NCBI RefSeq assembly: GCF_013112245.1
Contig: NZ_WVRN01000001.1
Location: 2,608,501-2,672,500 of the forward strand
DNA: 64,000 bases
Origin: Ruegeria sp. HKCCD4315
GTDB lineage: Bacteria > Pseudomonadota > Alphaproteobacteria > Rhodobacterales > Rhodobacteraceae
Direction of reading: 5' to 3'
In this document: in pieces, positions 18,066 to 27,488 of the stretch
Layout: every line of letters begins with the position of its first letter
How positions within the stretch are numbered: position 1 is the stretch's first letter
Position numbers and translations under genes: made by a program
Notes under the pieces: model-generated
What the model saw: only the letters and a program-made list of their open reading frames with translations
Databases searched by the model: none
What the model was told of the DNA's origin: nothing

Positions 18066-18719
18066 ATGGAATTATTGAATAAAGTGGAAAACGTCAGAGG
18101 AAGAAAACGTGGCTCGAAACGTGCTCCGGATGCCAATAAGCAACTTCTGATCAAGGCGACTCTGGACTCTATCGCGGATATTGGAGTCACCGATACGACG
18201 GTCAGCCGCATCTGCGAGCGTTCTGGTTTATCGCGCGGAATGATCCATTTGCATTTCGGCGGGAAGGACAATTTGCTGACGGCAGCAGCCCAGCATTTCA
18301 GTGCTCAATATTATGCCGAAATGGACAAATTGACCGACCTGGGTTCGGATGCATCGCCCGAAGACCGTGTGATGGCCGTGATCGAGGCGGACCTATCCGA
18401 AGCTCTGCTCAATCCAAGAAGTACGAAAATCTGGCATGCATTCCGCGGCATCGCGAGCTCACACCCAGGTATTGCCCGCTACAGCAGCACCCAAGATCAA
18501 AAACTCGTCGAGACCTTGCGGCTTGCGTTTAAGGAGATAGCTCAAAAAAACGAGCGTGACCCAAACTTGGTGGACGATGCCACCGCCGGAACGCTGGCTT
18601 TGCTGGAAGGTATGTGGGTCAATTACCTAACAGATATGCAGGGTTTTTCACGACGACGCTCTGTTGATCTTATCAGACGTTTCTTGTGCGGACTTTTCCC
18701 CGGAAAATTCAAATTGTGA
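18066..18719 (+). CDS. TetR family regulator, BetI-like
   Basis: About 217 residues: N-terminal TetR helix-turn-helix (TVSRICERSGLSRGMIHLHFGGKDNL, about residues 30-60) and a C-terminal ligand domain of the BetI type. BetI proteins sense choline or related compounds. It is divergent from the betaine-type operon with a perfect palindrome between, so it is the likely local repressor. The start is uncertain: ATG 18066 has AGAGG immediately before it, and TTG 18045 or GTG 18081 are alternatives. Confidence 0.88.
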   Translation: MELLNKVENVRGRKRGSKRAPDANKQLLIKATLDSIADIGVTDTTVSRICERSGLSRGMIHLHFGGKDNLLTAAAQHFSAQYYAEMDKLTDLGSDASPEDRVMAVIEADLSEALLNPRSTKIWHAFRGIASSHPGIARYSSTQDQKLVETLRLAFKEIAQKNERDPNLVDDATAGTLALLEGMWVNYLTDMQGFSRRRSVDLIRRFLCGLFPGKFKL

Positions 18720-18934
18720 GATTTCGGGACGCTCAGATTTGAGACAGAAAAAACAGCATGTTCTTGGAAAGCCGACTGCTGGTATTGGCGAATTCCCTGG
18801 CGTCTAAATGCAACACCCCGTGCATTGGACGAAATCCAACATCCGCTTTCCCCCGAAGAAAGGTTTCCATTGCACGTGCAGCGAAAGACCGCTTTCCGCC
18901 CATCCCGTCGAATGCTGCGCCGGACACCAAAGTC

Positions 18935-18998
18935 TGAGACGGGCTCGTAGCGGTCATTCGCTCCACTCGGCATGAGCATCCGCTTTGCGGACCTTCCT
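18935..18998. repeat. Intergenic repeat copy A
   Basis: Carries the succession GGGCTCGTAGCGGTCATTCG, then CTCCACTCGGCATGAGCATC, then CGCTTTGCGGACC. The same succession, with changes, occurs at 27643-27710 and 32501-32580. It lies between two convergent TetR genes. The longest open frame across this gap (18733-19059, minus) has no protein-like features beyond the repeat. Confidence 0.6.
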
Positions 18999-19016
18999 GT
19001 CTTTCGTAGTGACCGA

Positions 19017-19607
19017 TCAAATGTCTGCTTTGTAGTGCGCCAAAAACATAGCTATGCAATCGTCCAGTACGTCTTTCGGTGTCGGGTTCTCGCCGAGGAA
19101 AAACTCCGGCCAGAAGAAAAAATTCTTCACAAGCGCCAGGAGTTGGTTGGTTGCGAAGGCGGGGTCGGCTTTTCGGATCACGCCTGCGTCCATGGCTTCG
19201 CCGATTAACCGCGTCATCGGATAATCGTGGGTTGCGCTCTCCGTGAAGAATTTTCGGGACCGGTCAAGATCGCGGATCAGCTCTGATAGGACCATTCGAT
19301 TTAGTCCGATGGCTGTCTCTTCCGTGATCACCTGAACATAACGCCACAATGCATCCTTCAGTTGCTCGGCGAAGTCGCGAGCTGGGTCATAGGCCACCGG
19401 CTGCATACTCCGGTTCTGCTCCAACATGATCTCGGAGATTGCTTCGAACAGCGCCTCTTTGCTTTCGAAGTGATTGTAGAGCGTGCGACTCGAAACCTGC
19501 GCTTTTTTGGCAATTGAGGTTGTCGTTGCCCCAAGAAACCCCTGTTCACGGAACTCATCGATGGCTGCATCTATGATATCTTTTCGTTTCTTTTCAGTGC
19601 GTTTCAT
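19017..19607 (-). CDS. TetR family transcriptional regulator
   Basis: 196 residues with a basic N-terminus (MKRTEKKRKDII) and a clear TetR helix-turn-helix (TTTSIAKKAQVSSRTLYNHFESKEALF, about 27-52); the C-terminal half is a ligand-binding domain of the kind common in AcrR-like repressors. It is divergent from the alpha/beta hydrolase at 19726 and probably represses it. The gap holds a weak inverted repeat GTAAA (19623-19627)/TTTAC (19636-19640) that could be part of the operator. Confidence 0.9.
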   Translation of the reverse strand: MKRTEKKRKDIIDAAIDEFREQGFLGATTTSIAKKAQVSSRTLYNHFESKEALFEAISEIMLEQNRSMQPVAYDPARDFAEQLKDALWRYVQVITEETAIGLNRMVLSELIRDLDRSRKFFTESATHDYPMTRLIGEAMDAGVIRKADPAFATNQLLALVKNFFFWPEFFLGENPTPKDVLDDCIAMFLAHYKADI

Positions 19608-19725
19608 GGTTTAGCCTCAAAAGTAAAGGATGCTATTTACAAGCGGCGCCCTATAAACTAAGTAAACACCATCCTGTACTTTGGCAAGGCATGATGCCAG
19701 CCACCCGAGAAAGCGGAGCATGACC

Positions 19726-20787
19726 ATGATCAACCTGTCACGACGCAACGTTCTCCAGACTGCCTCCGTCGCTTCCTTGCTGTCCCTCACGGGCTGGGGA
19801 GCAAACGCTAAACAAACCAAACAACCCTCTATCGAAGGACTTTCAGATATGGCCCTCACCGCTGGCAAAAACCAAGTAACTTTCAAATCCTTTGGCGTGG
19901 ATTTGGCTGGCGATCTTTACCTTCCCGAAGGTTTTGATGCGTCCAAGAAATACAAGGCTATCGTTGGCGCCAGCCCGTTTCCGCAAGTGAAAGACCAAAT
20001 TCCGGCGACTTACGGCCCGGAAATGGCCAATCGCGGTTTCATCTATCTGGGCTTCGACTATTTAGGCATGGGTGACTCCCCGGCGCTTCCCGGTGAGTTC
20101 ATGAAGTCGCGTTACATGTTCCGGCTAATCGAAAACACCTGGGATGCGGTTTCCTATCTGGGCACCTTACCCTTCGTCGAAGAAATCCATGGCCTGGGCG
20201 TTTGCCAAGGTGGTTCGATCATCGCAGCGGCCGCTGTGACCGACCACCGGATTAAGAAAATCGCTCTGGTGTCAGGCATGATGGCGTCGGATGCGTTCCT
20301 TTGGACGGATCTGAACGGAGCGCACCAGATGATCGAGGGCGCAAACGCTTCGAAGCAGAAGATGTATGAAACCGGCGAACCGATCTATGTTGATACGTTC
20401 GGCCTGGATGACGATATTTCCCGCGAAGATTTCATCAAAGCGTCTCCGATTCCAACGATGGCTGAGCAAAGCTACGACTATTATGGCCGCACCGGGGCCA
20501 AAGGGCCGGTTGCAGTTCCGAACTTCTCGAACATGCATATCGCTGATCAGGCGATGCAATCCTCGTTTGCACTCGCTGAGCATTATGCTGATAAAATTGT
20601 GCAACCCACGCTGACTATCTACAGCAGCACGGCCTTCACAGCTATTTGTTCGACCGCATTCATCGAGAAATTGACAAATGATCACAAAGAGATGGCTTTT
20701 GACGAATTCAACCATGTGGACTTTTACTATAAGCCTGAGGCAGTGAAAGCATCGACTGACGCCGCGGCTGAGTTCTTCAACGCGTAA
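19726..20787 (+). CDS. Tat-exported alpha/beta hydrolase with cysteine nucleophile (YcjY-like)
   Basis: About 353 residues. The N-terminus has a twin-arginine signal (LSRRNVLQTASVASLLSLTGWGANA), so it is probably a folded periplasmic enzyme. The nucleophile elbow reads GVCQGGS, with Cys in place of Ser, as in dienelactone hydrolases and some YcjY-type proteins. The histidine is in FNHVDFY near the C-terminus. ATG 19726 has GGAG at good spacing; ATG 19720 is an alternative. It is divergent from a TetR gene. The substrate is unknown. Confidence 0.85.
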   Translation: MINLSRRNVLQTASVASLLSLTGWGANAKQTKQPSIEGLSDMALTAGKNQVTFKSFGVDLAGDLYLPEGFDASKKYKAIVGASPFPQVKDQIPATYGPEMANRGFIYLGFDYLGMGDSPALPGEFMKSRYMFRLIENTWDAVSYLGTLPFVEEIHGLGVCQGGSIIAAAAVTDHRIKKIALVSGMMASDAFLWTDLNGAHQMIEGANASKQKMYETGEPIYVDTFGLDDDISREDFIKASPIPTMAEQSYDYYGRTGAKGPVAVPNFSNMHIADQAMQSSFALAEHYADKIVQPTLTIYSSTAFTAICSTAFIEKLTNDHKEMAFDEFNHVDFYYKPEAVKASTDAAAEFFNA

Positions 20788-20885
20788 ACTATTTGGTGGA
20801 GATCGTAGTAATATGACCTCCACCTTCGCCGACAAGAATGCAGACATTGGTACGACGCGCAGCATCCGTCACTCTGGGCTTGGTG

Positions 20886-20948
20886 CTGACGTTCGCGTGA
20901 TTATCGCGAGCGACCGCTATGCGGACTTTGCGGACATCCGCATTTTTT
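20886..20948. repeat. Intergenic repeat copy (decayed)
   Basis: GCGAGCGACCGCTATGCGG followed by ACTTTGCGGACATCCGC. The first part matches GCGAGCGACCGCTA at about 29310 and the second the TGCGGACAT cores at 7777-7855. It lies downstream of the Tat hydrolase gene. Confidence 0.45.
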
Positions 20949-21040
20949 CTCCAAAGGACCGCAGTTAGCCCTGAAACGGACGTTAAACGGGTGTCTATTT
21001 GCCAGTAGTTTTAAGTTAAAGTAGGCGTCTGAATCCTGCC

Positions 21041-21628
21041 TCAGTTTTTTGGCAAGTACCGATCCAACAGAGCGTCGACCAACCCTTCCTGAAGCTGGTA
21101 ACCAGTTGCTTCGTCCACACGCAAAATATCTTCAAGAATGACAAGTTGTTCCATGCCCGTCGTCATGGACAATCGCTTCGACAGGTCATCGATTTCCTTC
21201 GGCTCCATCAATGGGTGAACTGGCGCAAGTGCTTCCGAAAAAGCCGCCACTCTTCTAGCACCACGCATTTTGACCGTTCCATCTTCAAGAGATGCCTTGA
21301 GTGATTCCGCCAGAAACTGCCGGAAGTGCGCCTCATGAATCCGAGAAAATTCCAGATAGTAACGCGCGACCACATGTACACGGCTCCTAACGTCATCCAG
21401 TCCCTCAAGAAGTTCCGACGTAGGCGTGACGTCAAGATCCAGCGTCGCATCTAAGGCTAAGACACTCGGGTCAGAAAAGTAGCGATAGACCGTCGCACGG
21501 CTGATTTTGGCGCGTTTAGCGACTTTTGCCAGCGTGACTTCCTTGCCTTCCGACATCAGGTCACGTGCAGCCGAAAGAAGTACTTCTCGCGTTCGGTTGA
21601 TTTGATTTGTACGAGGCGCCAATTTCAA
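21041..21628 (-). CDS. TetR family transcriptional regulator
   Basis: 195 residues; helix-turn-helix TLAKVAKRAKISRATVYRYFSDPS at about 32-55, then a divergent ligand domain. It starts with TTG at 21628, preceded by AAAGG. It is divergent from a cupin gene with an operator-like palindrome between, so it is probably the cupin gene's repressor and autoregulated. Confidence 0.9.
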   Translation of the reverse strand: MKLAPRTNQINRTREVLLSAARDLMSEGKEVTLAKVAKRAKISRATVYRYFSDPSVLALDATLDLDVTPTSELLEGLDDVRSRVHVVARYYLEFSRIHEAHFRQFLAESLKASLEDGTVKMRGARRVAAFSEALAPVHPLMEPKEIDDLSKRLSMTTGMEQLVILEDILRVDEATGYQLQEGLVDALLDRYLPKN

Positions 21629-21636
21629 GCCTTTTG

Positions 21637-21671
21637 TGATACACTTGTCTCATAAGTAGATATATGTATCA
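21637..21671. promoter_or_regulatory. Candidate TetR operator upstream of the cupin gene
   Basis: TGATACACTTGTCTCA (21637-21652) is a near palindrome with half-sites TGANACA and TGTNTCA. A further inverted half-site TGTATCA lies at 21665-21671. The position between the divergent TetR gene (start 21628) and the cupin gene (start 21709) fits dual control. Confidence 0.6.
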
Positions 21672-21708
21672 TAAGAGAGGTATGTTTCAAGTAAAGGGAG
21701 TCGCAGTA

Positions 21709-22182
21709 ATGACTGAATCTCGCCCGCGAATTTATCATCTTCTTGGGAACCTTTTGACCTTTCATGCCTTTCCCAATGAGACAGGAGATCGTTGCACAAT
21801 TGTTGAGATAAAGACGGCACCTGGTGCCGGTGCACCACCCAATCATCATGCTGGCGAAGATGAGAGCTTCTATGTGCTCGATGGTGAATTCGAGTTCTTT
21901 TTGAATGGTGAGACAGTCAACGTCAAATGTGGTGACTTCGTTAAGGTTCCAGACGGCGCAGTGCACGCCTTTACATGCACCGGAGAGCGGCCTGGCCGGC
22001 TACTTTGCATCAACGCCCCCGGCGCGATGCATGACACTTTCTTTACTGAAGCCGGTGAAACAATGCCTGATGGCACGACCGATATCCCAGCGCCAGATGG
22101 ACCACCAGACATTCCGGCGATCATGGCCGTAGCGGACCGAGTGGGAATGACAATCCTGGCGCCAGCGGACGTTCCCAGCTAA
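21709..22182 (+). CDS. Cupin domain protein (quercetinase-like small cupin)
   Basis: 157 residues. Cupin motif 1 has the metal ligands in PPNHHAGEDESFYVLDGEFEF (His, His, Glu), and motif 2 has HAF in VPDGAVHAFTCTG, so a metal site is likely. This pattern is seen in small dioxygenase-like cupins. The start at 21709 (MTESRPRIYH) has GGGAG upstream; a longer frame from 21664 would overlap the operator. It is controlled, by position, by the divergent TetR gene. Substrate not known. Confidence 0.85.
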   Translation: MTESRPRIYHLLGNLLTFHAFPNETGDRCTIVEIKTAPGAGAPPNHHAGEDESFYVLDGEFEFFLNGETVNVKCGDFVKVPDGAVHAFTCTGERPGRLLCINAPGAMHDTFFTEAGETMPDGTTDIPAPDGPPDIPAIMAVADRVGMTILAPADVPS

Positions 22183-22442
22183 CGAACGCGCGTGCATAGC
22201 TCCGGGTTACGAAACGGAGGCTTTGGTACAAAGCCTCTGCCGTACACCTTACCTTGTAATACTGGCTCAACCCGAAGCCGACATTCACGACGAGACCTTG
22301 CGCTTCTGGATAGCGGACATTCGCGGCGCTTTCCAAAAATGTCTTCTACGTGAACCAAAGCAATCGTTTAGGCGCAGGCGCGATAGCGGCATAGATCGTC
22401 TGCTATCAGTGCTTGGTTGAGTTCGTTTTGGCGTGAGAACGC

Positions 22443-23084
22443 TCAACTCAGCATTCTTTCCGAAACGTCCTCAAGAAGGGCATGAAGATCGAACTCTTCG
22501 CCTTTTTCCGCAAGCCCTTTGTCATGCAGAATGAACGACAGCCCGTGCACGAAACTCCACAACAAAAAACCACGGCGGCGAACTTCGTCTGTGATTCCCG
22601 GTTCACCGAGACACTTTGCTACTTCAGTCAAAAGAATCCCGAAGCTTTGCTGGCCGCCTTCCTCCAGTCGGGGGTCCGCAATACGGTCTGTGAAGCCGCC
22701 AAATTTCAGTCTGAAGATTCCGGGCTCATTTAACGCGAAGGCAATATACTCCATTCCTATGGCAGTAAGGCGCTCGGGAGATCCTTCAGGAACACCTTCC
22801 AGCGCGGCAAGCATTTTGTCTCGGTGCCGATCCATTCCTTCAAGGACAGTGGCAACCAGCATTTCTGTCTTGTCTTTGAAGTGCTTGTAAGGTGCCGCGG
22901 TTGATACGCCCGCGCGTCTGCACGCCTCGGATACAGAAAAACTGTCCGGACCTTTTTCTTCAACCAACTGTCGGGTTGCTTCGATCAGTGCAGCGCGGAG
23001 ATCGCCGTGATGATAGGCTTTCTTGCTGACGGAAAGACCAGCCGCTTGTTTGTTTGTCGGACGATTTTTTTCGGTGCTGCTCAT
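22443..23084 (-). CDS. TetR family regulator with WHG-type C-terminal domain, divergent from RND pump
   Basis: 213 residues with helix-turn-helix SVSEACRRAGVSTAAPYKHFKDKTEM (about 46-72) and a C-terminal domain containing WSFVHGLSF, the WHG-type ligand domain. It faces the RND efflux operon across 87 bp that contain a perfect 16-bp palindrome, so it is probably the pump's repressor, relieved by a toxic ligand. Confidence 0.9.
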   Translation of the reverse strand: MSSTEKNRPTNKQAAGLSVSKKAYHHGDLRAALIEATRQLVEEKGPDSFSVSEACRRAGVSTAAPYKHFKDKTEMLVATVLEGMDRHRDKMLAALEGVPEGSPERLTAIGMEYIAFALNEPGIFRLKFGGFTDRIADPRLEEGGQQSFGILLTEVAKCLGEPGITDEVRRRGFLLWSFVHGLSFILHDKGLAEKGEEFDLHALLEDVSERMLS

Positions 23085-23130
23085 GATCCAACATGTGCCA
23101 GATCACGTATCTCTTGTCAAAGTGAGAACT

Positions 23131-23146
23131 TCTAACATATGTTAGA
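23131..23146. promoter_or_regulatory. Perfect 16-bp palindrome, operator of the RND operon
   Basis: TCTAACATATGTTAGA, perfect, centred between the TetR gene (start 23084) and the adaptor gene (start 23172). Such TAACATATGTTA-type sites are common for TetR repressors of efflux pumps. Confidence 0.85.
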
Positions 23147-23171
23147 GACGCTAACTTGATGAGGTCCCCAA

Positions 23172-24332
23172 ATGCCGAATCCTGCAAATTCATCTACTGA
23201 AGCGACCAAACCGAGCCCACTTGCACGTGTGTTGCGCGGCACTGTGCGCCTGGGAGTGACCGTCAGTTTTATAGCTGTTGCAGCGGCCGCCGTTTATTTT
23301 GGCGCATCCGAGCTCACCCGTAGAGCGGACGCTGTACCCGCACCGGATGCCGCCGCTGTGACACCCGTGTCCGTGACACCGATCACGTCCGAGAGCGCTT
23401 ACACAGTCGACCGTGTATTCATCGGGCAGGTCGAACCTCAGCGTTCGGCAGATATCTCTTTCGAACTGAACGGGACGCTGGATCAAATTCTGGTCGATGA
23501 AGGTGATGAGGTTGCCAAGGGTCAACTTCTTGCGACACTGGACATCGCACTGCTGGAGGTCGAACGCGACCGTCTGACAGCATCACGTGACGCCATTGCA
23601 GCCCAACTTTCATTTGCAAAGAAAACGGTCGAGCGAAACGCGAAACTAATTGAACAAGGCTTTACCAGCCAAGCCCGTTTGGACGAGGCCGTTTCTCAGC
23701 AGGATGAATTGCTATCCAGGATTGGCGAGTTAGATGCGGCCTTGCGTGATGTGACCGTTCGGATCGAGAAATCCAGTATCGAGGCTCCGTTTGCCGGTCA
23801 AATAACCGCGCGACACGTGGATGGCGGTGAAACTTTGCGCTCGGGCGAGTTGGTTCTGGGTATGGTCGAGGTCGTGTCGCCGCAGGTTCGGATAGGTATC
23901 CCTCTCGATATTGATCCGGCGCTGCTGACTGACGTTGAAATCGAAATTGCAGGTCAAAGCTATCAGGCTGAGCTTGCAACTTTACGGCCCGATATTGACC
24001 CGGTGACCCGAACCCGCACCGCGCTGTTCGGTTTGAAGAACGCGCCGGACGTTGCTTTCGGACAAACCGCACGTGTGCATGTACTCGATCCCGTCCAAAG
24101 TGCGGGGACCTGGGTGCCTACAACATCTCTGAAGGAAGGAACGCGCGGGCAATGGACATTGCTCGTTGCCGACGCGCAAAAAACTGTGCGGCTAGCGGCG
24201 GTCGAAGTGCTGCATGCCGAAGACGACCGCGTCTTTGTGCGTGGCGCGTTTCCGGACGGCACCGTCCTGATCGATCAGGGGCCGCAGCGAGTCAGCGTTG
24301 GTCAACGCGTTGCCTTCAACACTGGCGAGTAA
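23172..24332 (+). CDS. RND efflux periplasmic adaptor (membrane fusion protein)
   Basis: 386 residues: a short cytoplasmic N-terminus, one membrane anchor (about 24-46), the lipoyl halves split around a coiled-coil hairpin (about 110-185), a beta-barrel and a membrane-proximal domain. It links the RND permease encoded next to an outer-membrane channel. No outer-membrane factor gene is in the window, so a TolC from elsewhere must serve. A ribosome site GAGG lies before the ATG. It forms an operon with the permease, 12 bp apart. Confidence 0.93.
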   Translation: MPNPANSSTEATKPSPLARVLRGTVRLGVTVSFIAVAAAAVYFGASELTRRADAVPAPDAAAVTPVSVTPITSESAYTVDRVFIGQVEPQRSADISFELNGTLDQILVDEGDEVAKGQLLATLDIALLEVERDRLTASRDAIAAQLSFAKKTVERNAKLIEQGFTSQARLDEAVSQQDELLSRIGELDAALRDVTVRIEKSSIEAPFAGQITARHVDGGETLRSGELVLGMVEVVSPQVRIGIPLDIDPALLTDVEIEIAGQSYQAELATLRPDIDPVTRTRTALFGLKNAPDVAFGQTARVHVLDPVQSAGTWVPTTSLKEGTRGQWTLLVADAQKTVRLAAVEVLHAEDDRVFVRGAFPDGTVLIDQGPQRVSVGQRVAFNTGE

Positions 24333-24344
24333 CGGAGCGATCTG

Positions 24345-27300
24345 ATGGAAACCCTTACCTTTCGCCACCCCAGGCTGGTTGCCCTAATCGTTTTAGTGCT
24401 TGTATCCGCAGGTCTGTCTTCGTTCCTGTCTCTTGGGCGACAAGAAGACCCTACGATCACCAACCTCTTCGCAACTGTAAAGACACAGTTCCCGGGTGCA
24501 GATCCAGAACGGGTTGAAGCGCTGGTCACTGCAGAAATCGAAGAAGAAATGCGTAAAATCGCCGAGGTGGATGAGATCAGTTCAGTCTCCCGCTCGGGTG
24601 TGTCGGTCGTTTCGGTAGAATTGCTGGAAACGCTAGACGAAGCCACCATTGAGCAGGTTTGGGCCGAGGCTCGGGATGCCGTCGAAGATGCGCGCCAGAA
24701 CTTTCCGGCAGGAGTTTTGCCGCCGGAATTCGATGCCGAGGGCATTTCTGCCTATTCTGCGGTCATTGCAGTTGCGGCCGAGGATCCAGACTTTCCGTTA
24801 ACTTTGCTGTCACGTCATGCTGAAGCACTGGGCGACAGATTGCGTGCGATACCTGCCACGCGAGCAGTGGACTATTTCGGTCAGCCGAAAGAAGAGGTGC
24901 TCGTAAGTGTGGATATGGACAAGGCCGCTGCGCTTGGGCTTGGCGCTGCCGAGATTTCCCAGCGGATCGCCGAAGCAGACGGAAAGGTTCAGTCTGGGCG
25001 GTTGCAATCTGATGTCGACCTGACCATCGGCGTCAGCGGAGAAATTGAGAGTTTGGATCGCATTCGGAGCATCGTCCTGCGTGAAAACGCAGGCGATGCC
25101 GTGGTGAAGCTCGGAGATATTGCAAGCGTAGACCGTGGCGCACGCGAACCGCAGTCCTCAATCGCGTTTGCCAACGGAAAGCCCTCCGTTTTGGTCGGGA
25201 TTCTGGCGCAGGACGGCGTACAGATCGACCGTTGGACAGGCTTCCTTCGGGATGAGCTTGATGCCGGCGCCGCGTCGGTACCTTTGGGCATGCAGGAAAT
25301 ACTGCTATTTGATCAAAGCCAGTACACGGCGGATCGTTTGTCAGAGGTTGGGGTCAACATGGCCATTGGCGTGGCTCTGGTCGTGGCAGTTTTGTTTGTT
25401 ACTTTAGGGGTTCGGGCAGCCGCGATTGTGGCTTTGGTTTTGCCGGTTGTCTCATTGGCGACCCTGGCGACGATGAACATGATTGGATTGCCAATTCATC
25501 AGATGTCTGTGACCGGACTGATTGTTGCCCTCGGACTGCTCGTTGACGCAGCCATCGTGATGACCGATGAAATCCGACGTCGTCTGCAGGATGGGATGGA
25601 GCGACTTGCAGCCGTACGAGATGCTGTTCGCAGGTTGGCCGCGCCACTGCTGGCATCGACCGTGACAACGGCGCTTGCCTTCACGCCGATGATATTGCTG
25701 CCGGGACCCGCAGGCGATTTTGTCGGCGCCATCGCTATCGCCGTGGTTCTTATGCTTGTCTGGTCCCTGGTTGTGGCCTTGACTGTGACTCCGGCGATTG
25801 CGGGCTGGCTACTGTCCGATCGCCCAGACGCAGGAATGCTGAGCCGCGGTATCAGCATCCCGCCACTTGCCCGTATGTTCGAGGCCTCAATTCGATTGTC
25901 TGTTGCTAATCCTGTGCGATCCATCGCGTTGGCATTGATCTTGCCGGTGCTTGGCTTTGCGGCCTTTCCAACGCTGACCGCGCAATTCTTCCCAGGCGTC
26001 GACCGCAACCAATTCTATATCGAAGTCGATATGCCGGGTGGAACGTCAATTGCCACCACCGAAGCAACCGCCCGCCAGATCGATGAAATGCTGCTGGCTG
26101 ACGACGGCGTCAAAAGTGTCTACTGGACCGTCGGAGAGTCCGGCCCGGCATTCTACTACAACATCGTTGGAAACCGCTCACGCGAGCCTGGGTTCGCACA
26201 AGCTATGATTACGACCGACACGGCCGACGACGCCGCCCGCCTTGTTGGAACGTTGCAGAGTCGTCTGGATACTGGCTTTCCTGACGCGCAGATCATCGTT
26301 CGCAGTCTTGTTCAGGGCCCTCCGGTCGACGCACCGGTTGAAGTCAAAATTCAGGGGCAGGACATCACGGTATTGCGTGATCTGGGCGACGAGGTGCGTT
26401 CAGTCATGGCCAATCTCGATCTGGTAACCCAGGCGCGCGCCAGCGTGAACGGAGGCAACCCTCAAATCCGGTTCGAGATTGATGAGGTCAAAGCGCGTCT
26501 GCTGGGACTGGACGTTGCGGATATAGCTGGTCAGCTGGACACGGCGCTTGTTGGCATCACCGGTGGATCACTGATCGAAGGGACTGAACAGTTGCCGGTG
26601 CGCGTTCGCTTAGGTGACGAGGTGCGGTCAGATCTAAGCGCGATTTTCAGTATGCCTATCCTACTGCCAAATGCAGCTGCGATATCTGCGACTGGAGCCT
26701 TCCCAGCGGTACCGCTGTCGGAATTGGCCAAGCCCGTGATTGAACCGGCAGAAAGCGTAATAACTCGAACGGACGGTACGCGCGAAAACACTATTCAGGC
26801 GTTTGTTGTACCCGGTATTTTGCCCGAAGAGGCGTTGCAGGACGTACTAGAAGCACTTGATGCGTCCGGGTTTGTGTTGCCGCAAGGCTATTCGATGTCC
26901 TTAGGCGGCGACAGTGATGCCCGATCTAACACCGTTGGCAATCTGCTTGCCTCTGTTGGTTTGATTGTGACACTCTCCATCGCGACCATCGTTCTGACCT
27001 TTAACTCGTTCCGGCTGACCCTTGTGACCTTGGTCGTGTGCGTGTTGTCTGCAGGCCTTTCAATGCTGTCGCTGGCCGTTATGCAATTCCCGTTCGGAAT
27101 TACGGCGATCATCGGGGTCATCGGATCGATCGGGGTTTCGATCAACGCGGCGATAATCATTCTGACCGGGTTGCAACAAGACGCTGACGCAAGCCAAGGT
27201 GACCGAGCGGCCATGGCGCGCGTTGTGACTGGTTCAAGTCGGCACATCATCTCGACAACAATCACAACCTTTGGCGGCTTCCTACCCCTGATCATAGCTG

Positions 27301-27488
27301 GAGGAGCATTTTGGCCGCCATTCGCCGTTGCAATCGCCGGGGGCGTACTGTTGTCGACTGTTGTATCCTTCTATTTCACCCCACCCGTGTTTGCGTTGAT
27401 GTATCGTGGCAAGCTCAACAAACCGCTTGAGGCAAACAATCAACATTCCCAGCCTCAAGAAGCAATTGTCACGCTTGTAGCAGAATGA
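24345..27488 (+). CDS. RND efflux transporter permease (AcrB/HAE-like)
   Basis: 1047 residues, the usual size for an inner-membrane proton-driven RND pump subunit. It begins METLTFRHPRLVAL with the first helix, then a large periplasmic loop, helices 2-6 (about 335-490), a second periplasmic loop and helices 8-12 (about 860-1020). The intramembrane aspartate is visible in GLLVDAAIVMTDEIRRR (helix 4 region). Its shorter loops and relatives suggest a drug or solvent exporter rather than a metal pump. It is regulated, by context, by the divergent TetR protein. Confidence 0.94.
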   Translation: METLTFRHPRLVALIVLVLVSAGLSSFLSLGRQEDPTITNLFATVKTQFPGADPERVEALVTAEIEEEMRKIAEVDEISSVSRSGVSVVSVELLETLDEATIEQVWAEARDAVEDARQNFPAGVLPPEFDAEGISAYSAVIAVAAEDPDFPLTLLSRHAEALGDRLRAIPATRAVDYFGQPKEEVLVSVDMDKAAALGLGAAEISQRIAEADGKVQSGRLQSDVDLTIGVSGEIESLDRIRSIVLRENAGDAVVKLGDIASVDRGAREPQSSIAFANGKPSVLVGILAQDGVQIDRWTGFLRDELDAGAASVPLGMQEILLFDQSQYTADRLSEVGVNMAIGVALVVAVLFVTLGVRAAAIVALVLPVVSLATLATMNMIGLPIHQMSVTGLIVALGLLVDAAIVMTDEIRRRLQDGMERLAAVRDAVRRLAAPLLASTVTTALAFTPMILLPGPAGDFVGAIAIAVVLMLVWSLVVALTVTPAIAGWLLSDRPDAGMLSRGISIPPLARMFEASIRLSVANPVRSIALALILPVLGFAAFPTLTAQFFPGVDRNQFYIEVDMPGGTSIATTEATARQIDEMLLADDGVKSVYWTVGESGPAFYYNIVGNRSREPGFAQAMITTDTADDAARLVGTLQSRLDTGFPDAQIIVRSLVQGPPVDAPVEVKIQGQDITVLRDLGDEVRSVMANLDLVTQARASVNGGNPQIRFEIDEVKARLLGLDVADIAGQLDTALVGITGGSLIEGTEQLPVRVRLGDEVRSDLSAIFSMPILLPNAAAISATGAFPAVPLSELAKPVIEPAESVITRTDGTRENTIQAFVVPGILPEEALQDVLEALDASGFVLPQGYSMSLGGDSDARSNTVGNLLASVGLIVTLSIATIVLTFNSFRLTLVTLVVCVLSAGLSMLSLAVMQFPFGITAIIGVIGSIGVSINAAIIILTGLQQDADASQGDRAAMARVVTGSSRHIISTTITTFGGFLPLIIAGGAFWPPFAVAIAGGVLLSTVVSFYFTPPVFALMYRGKLNKPLEANNQHSQPQEAIVTLVAE

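Noticed and set aside
18733..19059. 108-codon minus-strand open frame in the gap between two TetR genes
   Set aside because: It covers intergenic repeat copy A and overlaps the end of the next gene; no domain.
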